A stretch of 64,000 bases of DNA from assembly GCA_037952775.1 (NCBI GenBank), contig JBANAY010000004.1, forward strand, positions 13,454,001 to 13,518,000, written 5' to 3'. This document shows positions 56,983-64,000 of the stretch, piece after piece. Source of the stretch: Clonostachys chloroleuca. Its lineage: Eukaryota; Ascomycota; Sordariomycetes; Hypocreales; Bionectriaceae. The notes beneath the pieces are model-generated. The model had not been told where the DNA came from. It made no database searches and saw only the letters and a program-made list of their open reading frames with translations. How positions within the stretch are numbered: the stretch's first letter is position 1; the number at the start of each line of letters is the position of its first letter. Both the position numbers and the translations under genes were made by a program.

Positions 56983-59900
56983 GCTCCCGTTGTCATACAC
57001 CCTTCCACCACAAAGAGCAGATAACATAAATGTTGTGGCGGAAGGCCTAATTGTGCTGCAAAGCGACCTATGTCCCTTCTCTCAAAAATCCTACTGCCTT
57101 TTCAACCTCGGTCAATTCCTTTTCTGGAACTATTCATCAACATGTAATGGAAAGGCATACTCAATTATCATGGTTGATACCTCATCTGATTGGCTCCAGA
57201 CTACGGTTTGGGTCTATTCCGCCTAATGTTTGCTTTCGAATCGAAAATGGTGTTCGTTGGTGATTGCAATATGAGTGGCTCTTTGATATTCTCCTCCTCG
57301 TCTTTTTTCTGTTTTACGGACTTTGCGGAACCACACAATACTTTTCTATTCTCTGACCGACCTATTTCAGCTTCAAAAATCTTTACGTTAAACCCCGCAG
57401 TTGGTGTTTTGGAATTATAAAGCTTCCTTGCACTTTTTTACGCCTGGCAAAGGAGCTGCTTGGTTTTGGCTCTGTGCCTCAAGTGTTTGCGTCCTTTGGT
57501 CATTTTCGTTCGCAACAAGCACTGCAAATCTGCCTGATTTATCCATTCCATCCGGGATGGAACTCTCACGATTGGACGAAATGAGATTATGAACTACAAG
57601 TGTTTTAATGATCGTGCCTTGCATGCGGACGCTCATTCTTGAAAGTCGCGGCTGCTTCGTCCCTCGGACGTGGGACATTTCGATACAAAGCTTGCGGCAT
57701 CTACTATCTACTACGGTTACTTGAAGCCACTATCTCTGGAGTATCTACCTGTCTGCTCGGCATTGAAACGGGACGATATTTGCTGCCTGTTTGCCCTGGT
57801 TTATGTGTTCTTTGGTATTGCCTATTTTCGTTTCTTGCGTTCTGGGGTCTACATAATTGCTCGCGCTTACTCTTAGAAAAATGGAGCTCTTCAAATCTCA
57901 TGACTGTTGGAAAGAACCCACAAAGTATGTATAAGGTCAGTTGGTGGCGGAAATCTGCAGATGGGATGTATTACACGGAACTCTCACAGAATCCTGTTTT
58001 CTTCTCGTCACCATCTTCCTCTTATTGGTCTATCCATACTGAACTAGAAATGTGAGCTCACATGGAAACCCATTCTCTTTCACCAGCTCAGCTGCTTCTC
58101 ATCTTGCCCAGTTACATCATTTGCTCGGTTATCCATAATTAAGTTTTGCGGAGAGGTAGGGAAGAAGAACAGGTCACTTTTAGGGGGCATATCCGCTTGC
58201 GCTATCACATTCTACGTGCCCCATGTGTTGATGCGCACATGTATCGCTTCCATCCCCATACCCTTCGCTTCGCTTCGCCAACTGTCTCCGCTAGATTACC
58301 ACTCCGCGTATGTGCCTGCCGGGCCACGACTCATGCCGTCACCCAGTGGAGCGAACGAGAGGATCACACCTACATGTATGTAAACATGCATAAGAGCATG
58401 CAGATACATTACCACCCCCGCATATGTACTTCCCCCCCTTCTAGCTTCACTCCTCCTGCCTCCCCAGGCAACACTCCCGGCCAGCCAGTGGCCGGGGAAG
58501 TCCTCCCGCTCGCCCAACCTGCATATGTACATTAACCCTTCCCAGGCAAGAGACAGCCTGTACGCGAGGTTCATGTACGGTGACGGACTAGACAACCTCG
58601 TGCTGCCCAAGGAGAGCGGCACTAATGCCGCCACACATATGTATGTCTCAGAATCCCTCTTCCGCGTGTCCTCGCTGATCCCGTAGCCGAGGGTGGGAAA
58701 GGGGGGGGGAGCTAAGTCCACGCAACGGCTATCGTTTGAGCTCCCATGCAGGAAGAAACTTAAAAGGACCATACTGGAAAAAGCAACAGGAATCCGGAAG
58801 TGGAATTAATTGCATGGGGAGAGCCAAAAAAGAAAAGAAAAAGAAAAAACCCCTTGGCATTACCAAAAAGTTTTCCCTGCCCAATCGGAGCAAGTCAACG
58901 ATTTTTCGGATGGAACCCTTTTTTTTTTTTTTTTTTTTTTTCTCTTTTTTGATATATCGACACCACGGGCCCAGTGGATGCGGGTAACGAATGGCCATGC
59001 AGCGCGTGGCCACCCTCCTTTCGTTTATCTCATTGTTTTACATTTTTCTTTTTCTTGTTCCTTGGACTTGCTCCTCGCAATTCTCTACTTTTCCCTGTTT
59101 GGTTATGAGAAGCGATTGCAACACACCCACACCCCTTGGAAGAAGTGTCGCTGCCGGGGCTTCGGGGGCAAAGAGGGTGTGCGGCAGCTAGCGACGCTTG
59201 GTCTGAGGAGATGCATAGGATAGCTTGTTCTCGCATGCGGCTGGCTAGTTTCCTCCACGAGTACCAGCTGCAGCTCGACGGAACTGGGACCGCTGGCTGC
59301 TCTCGCGGAGGTCTTCCGGCCGGCGCGGGTCACACATGCAGATGGATGGGACATACAGTAGATCCACGCAAGGGAAAGTGAAATGGGCCCGTAGGATCGA
59401 GCATGACGCGCAAGAGTATCTCGATGTGATGAGATTAACTAGGTAAGTTTAGGGCCTCGGGAACTACTGAGTGGCCGACGACGGGAACATCAACTCCGTC
59501 GGATACTGACACTTTCCCACCGCCACATGATAAATTCCTTCAACCAATACAAATCTGTCCCGCCAACGCCAAGCTACTTTGAACATTGAACAAATAAATG
59601 CAAGCCACCTCAGACAAGCGTCCCGACACCCCGCCGCTCCCTCTCCTTAATCGAGTGAACAAGCGAGGGGGGCCTGAGCGCGGCGCTGCCGATAGAACGA
59701 AAAAACAGTGAGTTGATATAAACGATGCTGGTGTAGCCATTAGTGCCGGTGCATAATTGCCCCCCGTGTGGCGTGGGAATATGAGAATGCAAGTTCCAAT
59801 GGGAAGATAGATGGAAAAAGAAAGTAGAAAACCCCCAGGCAGGAAAAACAAAGGGGAAAGGGGGTGAGATTGTCAACAGCTGAATCGATAGAGGGAGGCC

Positions 59901-60002
59901 GAGGGAGGATTCGGCTATCGGATTGGTGATGGAAGCATAAGCTCCCAGATTGGATTACAGTGCGGCGGTTATGTCAAAGGGGGGAATGGGCGTAGCAAGG
60001 CT
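56983..60002. other. Intergenic region, 3.0 kb, no supportable gene
   Basis: 3' flanks of the DUF2841 gene and of the CBF1-type gene face each other here. From 57000 to 58100 it is T-rich with several short plus-strand frames lacking resemblance. Near 58370-58530 ACATATGTAT-type words recur. A run of over 20 Ts is at about 58919-58940. Frames around 58296-58772 and 59540-59876 are low-complexity. No RNA gene was seen. Confidence 0.5.
58919..58940. repeat. Poly-T run
   Basis: An uninterrupted run of about 22 T bases followed by CTCTTTTTT. It is a simple homopolymer; no retroelement body was seen beside it. Confidence 0.85.
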
Positions 60003-61018
60003 CTAACTTGGCGCTGCGGCTTCGCCTATCTCCTCCTTGGGTTGCGGAGGCTCCAGGCCCGCGTTTTGTGCCACCCGCTTCCAAATCTCGAGCTCGCGAT
60101 ATAGTCGTTCGCATTCCTGCTTCAACTTGTCGTTCGAAGTACTTAACTCAGTGATGGCTTGCTCCGTAAGCAGCTTCTCGAGTGTCCACTTTTCAAGATT
60201 CTGCTGCTCGTTTTCCTTGAGCAGTTGGATGAAGTTCACAGCTCGTTGGAGGATTGAACCCTTGTTTTTCTCGCACCCTGGGACGATCTTGGCCAATTCA
60301 TTAATACCCTCATTGATAGTCTCCCTCCGTCGACGCTCGACTGTTTGACTGATTAGCAAAACCTACGAAGCGATGATTGACCGGTACTGGAGAGCTGCTT
60401 ACCTTCTTTGTGGTTATCTTTGCGCATCTTATGCCACTCTTCTGATCCGACCGTCGGCTTTGGGTTTGACGTTGCTGGCGAGGCCGCGTAGCGTGGCGCA
60501 GGTGGAGGCTGTACCCCATTCTGTGCTGGCTGGTGAGTCTGATGAGGCTGATGGACAGCATGATCATCCATCAGACCATCTGGCTGGGGAACATCGGGAG
60601 GATTGAATGCGGACGCATCGTGATGATGATGCTCGCCGGTATCGCCCGTGGTTTGAGCAGCGAACTGCTCCTCTGTTGATGGAGGGACATGGAGCGTCGG
60701 GTACATGCCAAGCGCTGCCTGCGCTGTGCTCGTAGCTGAGGCAGGATCTGAGACTTCGTTTCCCTCCTGGGTAGCCTGTTGGAGGGCATTGAAATCGGCC
60801 ACATTCATGCCCCCATTGGCGGCATGGGCTTCGGTGGCCTGGATGGCGCTCTCGATGTAGGCTGCCGTATCACCTGGAGCCACAGACATGTTGGCGGGAG
60901 GAGCGGCGCGCTTTGATCGCTGAGAGCCGGGGCTGCCTGGGTCTCGCTTCCGCTTCTGGCCTGGGGATCCAGGGAGGAGTGAAAGGTCCGGCTGCTGTTC
61001 GGTGATGATGTCGCTCAT
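60003..61018 (-). CDS. CBF1-type bHLH leucine-zipper transcription factor, two exons
   Basis: Exons are 61018-60403 and 60340-60003, giving 317 aa. The 62-base intron (GTAAGC...AACAG) splits the codon just after HKE, inside the basic region. The N-terminus is Pro/Gln/Ala/His-rich and disordered, with a KRKRDPGSPGSQRSKR nuclear-signal-like patch. The basic region reads HKE|VERRRRE (~203-212), with His, Glu and Arg at the positions that read CACGTG. Helix-loop-helix follows: INEGINELAKIVPGCEKNKG and SILQRAVNFIQLLKE, then a coiled coil to ~295 and an acidic tail. Yeast Cbf1 binds RTCACGTG in centromeres and at methionine and respiration genes; filamentous members act in sulfur, mitochondrial and lipid control (family knowledge). 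Two CACGTG boxes lie 1.1-1.4 kb upstream. Confidence 0.9.
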
Positions 61019-61891
61019 CGTCTAGAAGGGCGGGCGGCTAATTGCAGATAGAGTGGTTACGAAGATATCGGGGCACACGGTCGACTTGTTGCCAAGTCGA
61101 GTCGGTATGCTGTCTCAAACTATCAGACGTTTTGGTGGTTTCAACTAGAGAGGGATATGTTAGACGACTACTGTATTTCACGAAGTACGAGGTACGAGTC
61201 TGATGTCGGATCGAGGCCGAAGGGCAGGGTCAAATAAGCTGGAGCGGGGAGAAGAGGGCAAAGGCAGAAGGCAGCTAACTGAATAGCGGAGGTTGTGGGA
61301 ATCGACAGCCTAGTTGAGCAGGCTGAACAGGTTACACCCATGAAACATGATGAGGTTGAGTATGTTACACTAGAAACCAGATCATGTGGAACAAGGTATG
61401 TTCGCACGAACACTTGCTCGATTGCGATACTGCCTGACAGGACGTAGAGGCCGAGCACGTTGAATGCGCCAAGCCGGCCACGGCATGGGTTTCCATCCAA
61501 GTCAAACAAAGACCTGGCCGGCTATGCTCTGTATGAAGCAGAGCACCACGGGCAGACTTGTGATTCAGGCCATCTGTCGCTGCACGACTGCCTTGAGATC
61601 CACGGGCCAAGGGGATGGTGTTTCTTGCTGAAGATGCAACGGGAAGCAAAGCTTGGGCCATGGAACATAGGGCCATGTGCCGATTCCTCGATGCAACTTA
61701 GAAGTGCAGACCCGCCCCGAAAACTTGACCCAAATGAGGACATTTTTTCAATCACAGATCGCCGCAACGATGATCAAGAGAACTCTCTATCCATCGGCGG
61801 TGCACAGACAGGTGCAAGCAGCGCGATAGCCCAGGCCCCGCTCACTTGGCATCGAATATCGAAGTAGGTGGGGGAATGGGTCGAGTGCACT

Positions 61892-61917
61892 GGTGATGAT
61901 GATGATGACGATGATGA
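61892..61917. repeat. GAT trinucleotide repeat
   Basis: About eight GAT units with one GAC interruption, in non-coding DNA upstream of the CBF1-type gene. Confidence 0.8.
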
Positions 61918-62154
61918 AAATGAGATTGGGGATGGGTGCATGCAGACAGAGGAGCAGTTCTGCGCGTTGGAGTGTGGTGTAGTGAAGCGCAGTGATTTCT
62001 TGTGTTGTGTCGGGACGATCGGGCAGCATGTGGATGCAAGGCCTCGGCCGATGTGAGGGCGCAGGGCGACTCGACGATGTGTGAGGAAACATGGAACCGA
62101 CATACCTGGCAGATCATGTGCTCTCTCGCTCAGATCACGAGTTTTGGCTCCTCT

Positions 62155-62160
62155 CACGTG
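62155..62160. promoter_or_regulatory. CACGTG box (candidate CBF1 autoregulatory site 1)
   Basis: The sequence CTCTCACGTG contains TCACGTG, seven of eight positions of the yeast Cbf1 consensus. It lies ~1.14 kb upstream of the CBF1-type ATG. Binding is inference. Confidence 0.4.
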
Positions 62161-62431
62161 TTTGGCGTGATCAACTCGTGATATCGCTGGGTCTTGGTCG
62201 TCTAAGTACTGCGCCGATGCGCGAATCGCAACCACGCCCCAGAACAGCGAGAAAAAAGGTGCGCGAGTCGGGGGCCAGCAAGAGGAGGCTAGGTGAAGGC
62301 GATCTTCAACGCGATATTTGCCGATTTCCAAAAGCTGGGATCCTGAGATATATGGCCGTATCACCCAGATACGTGATAGCAGGCGGCTTGGGGTCATAGG
62401 TTGGGTCACGCGGTAGAGGGAGGGAATAAAA

Positions 62432-62437
62432 CACGTG
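62432..62437. promoter_or_regulatory. CACGTG box (candidate CBF1 autoregulatory site 2)
   Basis: ACACGTGAG reads CTCACGTGT on the coding strand of the CBF1-type gene, again with TCACGTG. It lies 277 bases beyond the first box, ~1.42 kb upstream of the ATG. Confidence 0.4.
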
Positions 62438-64000
62438 AGCGAGGAGGCGGCTGGGCGCTGGGTCAGTTCTCCGTATTTATTATCGATACTGCAAGGCGGG
62501 ACCCCCTTGGCCGGCGATGGGCGCTGGCGGGTGCGACCCAGTGCCCATAGCGAGGGGCGGTCGCTGCCTGAGGCTCCTACCCAATTTCCCCCTCCTTGCC
62601 CTCTCAGAGGGTGCCGGGGTGGCCAATCAGCGGGCTGTGTTTGGCACCTGTTCTTGCCATGACTGCCTCAGCGCAGCAGCTCCCTGCCTCAACTAACTCA
62701 AACCATCAATCTGCCATCCACCGGCGAAGTACTTGCACGGTATCCACCCCCACCTGACCAACAGCACCCCAGAGGCAAACAGCCAAGCAAGGCAGCCTCC
62801 CAAGCTCCCGCCCGCTTGCACGAACTGCTGGCTGTGATGAATCAAATGCAGCCGCTGACTGGCTGGTTGTCATGACCAGCAAGCCCAAGTTGGTCCCTCC
62901 AACCACGATCAGCTCTGATCACCACCACCCCAGCTCATGGCTGATAGCCACCACAAAGGTGGTAGCCGCGTATGTACTCGCTGAGCCTTAGTCAACCCAC
63001 CACTCATTCCCTTTATTCAGCCTCCACGCCACACCAGGTTTCCATTCAGCTAAGTCAACTCATCGAATGCGCCTATTCAGCTAGCCCAGGTACTGCTGAA
63101 ACATGTCTGCCCACCAACTGCATTCAGGCAGCCATCAATCTGCGCACTGTCTGTGCAACTTTCCTCTTCCAACAAGGCTGGCTCTGCCTTGGCGCGACCT
63201 CCCAGTTTTCTTGACATCTTCCACTTTCTAGCTACAGGGTTCCGCGCTGAGCGCGAGATGTACTCATATTACCATCTCCAACACTGTAAGAAAGAGGTGT
63301 GGATGCTCGCGGCCTTGGCTCGTACCTCCCCGGTCAACATGGGCAGAAGCAGCCGGCCCTTTTGGGATAAAACCCGTCGCCGCCCTTGCTCAAGCTTACT
63401 ACTTCTGACTGTGATTTCTTGCTCTTGAGGCGGCTATATTCACCATCTTGCGCGCTTCCACTGCTCCAGCAAGATTTTGGCTTCGTTCCTGGTCATAGGT
63501 CGCTACCTTCTCGTCAGTTCAGTAAGCTCAAAATTTGAGATCCCGTTCAAGGCCTTCTCCTACCACAGCATGGCTTTTGAAACAACCAAGAGAAACAGCG
63601 TTGGATAGGATTTCCTTTTCCAACACCAACACCGAGAACCAGAACCTCGATTTGCAAGAGGTGCAGCTGGGAGCGCCGGGTTGGAGCTCCCTACCAGCTC
63701 GTGCCTGATAACATCAATAGCAACAGTTGGTTGTGAGCATCTTACACTGACAAGCGACTGACATAATACATGGCACACCCAGAACCTCCAGCGTTCAATT
63801 TTGACGCAATATCCAAGCATTCAACCCAGTAATAAATACAATATCAAGGCTAAATATCGTAGAGTATCTATTCTTTTCTTATTGTTAGGTTAAGTGTTAT
63901 CAACAAGAAAAATGAGCCCCTACCTTACGTGAAAAAGCTTTGTTCAGTGTGCCATGTTTTATGTCAACCACTTGGCTGATAGCTCACCTAAAAGCGGCAC

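Larger units (their letters stand above)
61019..64000. other. Upstream region of the CBF1-type gene to the window edge
   Basis: The first 700 bases are presumed promoter and leader. There is a GAT-repeat stretch near 61892-61917 and two CACGTG boxes at 62155 and 62432. The frames here (for example minus 61774-62409) overlap in several frames and have repetitive Ser/His content. Nothing supportable was found to 64000. Confidence 0.5.

Noticed and set aside
58919..58940. Poly-T run as the tail of a LINE/SINE or processed pseudogene
   Set aside because: No coding remnant, target duplication or element body seen on either side.
61774..62409. 211-codon minus-strand frame upstream of the CBF1-type gene
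   Set aside because: Ser/His runs arise from the GAT repeat, and three frames are open at once, which indicates low-complexity DNA rather than a gene.
1..64000. tRNA, 5S rRNA and CRISPR arrays
   Set aside because: Scanning for box B (GGTTCGANTCC), a 5S core and spaced repeats gave no convincing match. CRISPR is not expected in a fungus.

Overview
The window is nuclear DNA from a filamentous ascomycete, Pezizomycotina and most likely a Sordariomycete. Genes are scattered on both strands with no operons. Most introns are 50-110 bases with GT-AG ends, several with a textbook TACTAAC or GCTAAC branch site. The families fit that group: fungal INSIG with a long N-terminal extension, Ycf1-type ABC transporter, DUF1749 esterase, DUF2841 protein, and a fungal N-terminal plus ubiquitin-like-domain protein. 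Species cannot be read from the sequence. All gene models were spliced by hand from reading frame and splice signals.

Layout. 0-5 kb: a MAK11-like WD40 protein cut by the left edge, then an INSIG-family ER membrane protein. 5-12 kb: a small 138-residue minus-strand protein, an acidic 179-residue plus-strand protein, and a double-RING plus LON-domain E3 ligase candidate. 13-20 kb: three minus-strand genes of unknown function, of which the first (694 aa) has a C-terminal tail rich in spaced Trp-Gly/Gly-Trp motifs. 20-24 kb: TIM23 and a PQ-loop vacuolar amino-acid transporter with a 23-base exon. 25-29 kb: a cysteine-rich single-pass membrane protein gene broken by an in-frame stop, and a ubiquitin-like-domain (ULD) protein. 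29-37 kb: an NADH-pyrophosphatase-type Nudix hydrolase, a 0.3 kb inverted-repeat element (MITE), TTI1, and a SidJ-like alpha/beta hydrolase transcribed divergently from TTI1. 38-44 kb: a seven-exon Ycf1/MRP-type ABC transporter with a one-base frameshift near its end and one unusually long intron. 44-55 kb: about 10.7 kb with no protein gene I can support. 55-61 kb: a DUF2841 protein, 3 kb with no recognisable gene, then a CBF1-type bHLH-zipper regulator. 61-64 kb: upstream DNA with two CACGTG boxes.

Most genes here are housekeeping genes (ribosome assembly, mitochondrial import, PIKK assembly, NADH/NAD turnover, vacuolar transport) and do not form a metabolic cluster. One possible regulatory link is CBF1 and its TCACGTG sites, which lie upstream of CBF1 itself and upstream of TIM23. 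The parts most worth a second look are the GW/WG-rich protein, the MITE, the disabled cysteine-rich gene, the transporter frameshift, and the long gene-empty block at 44.3-54.9 kb.
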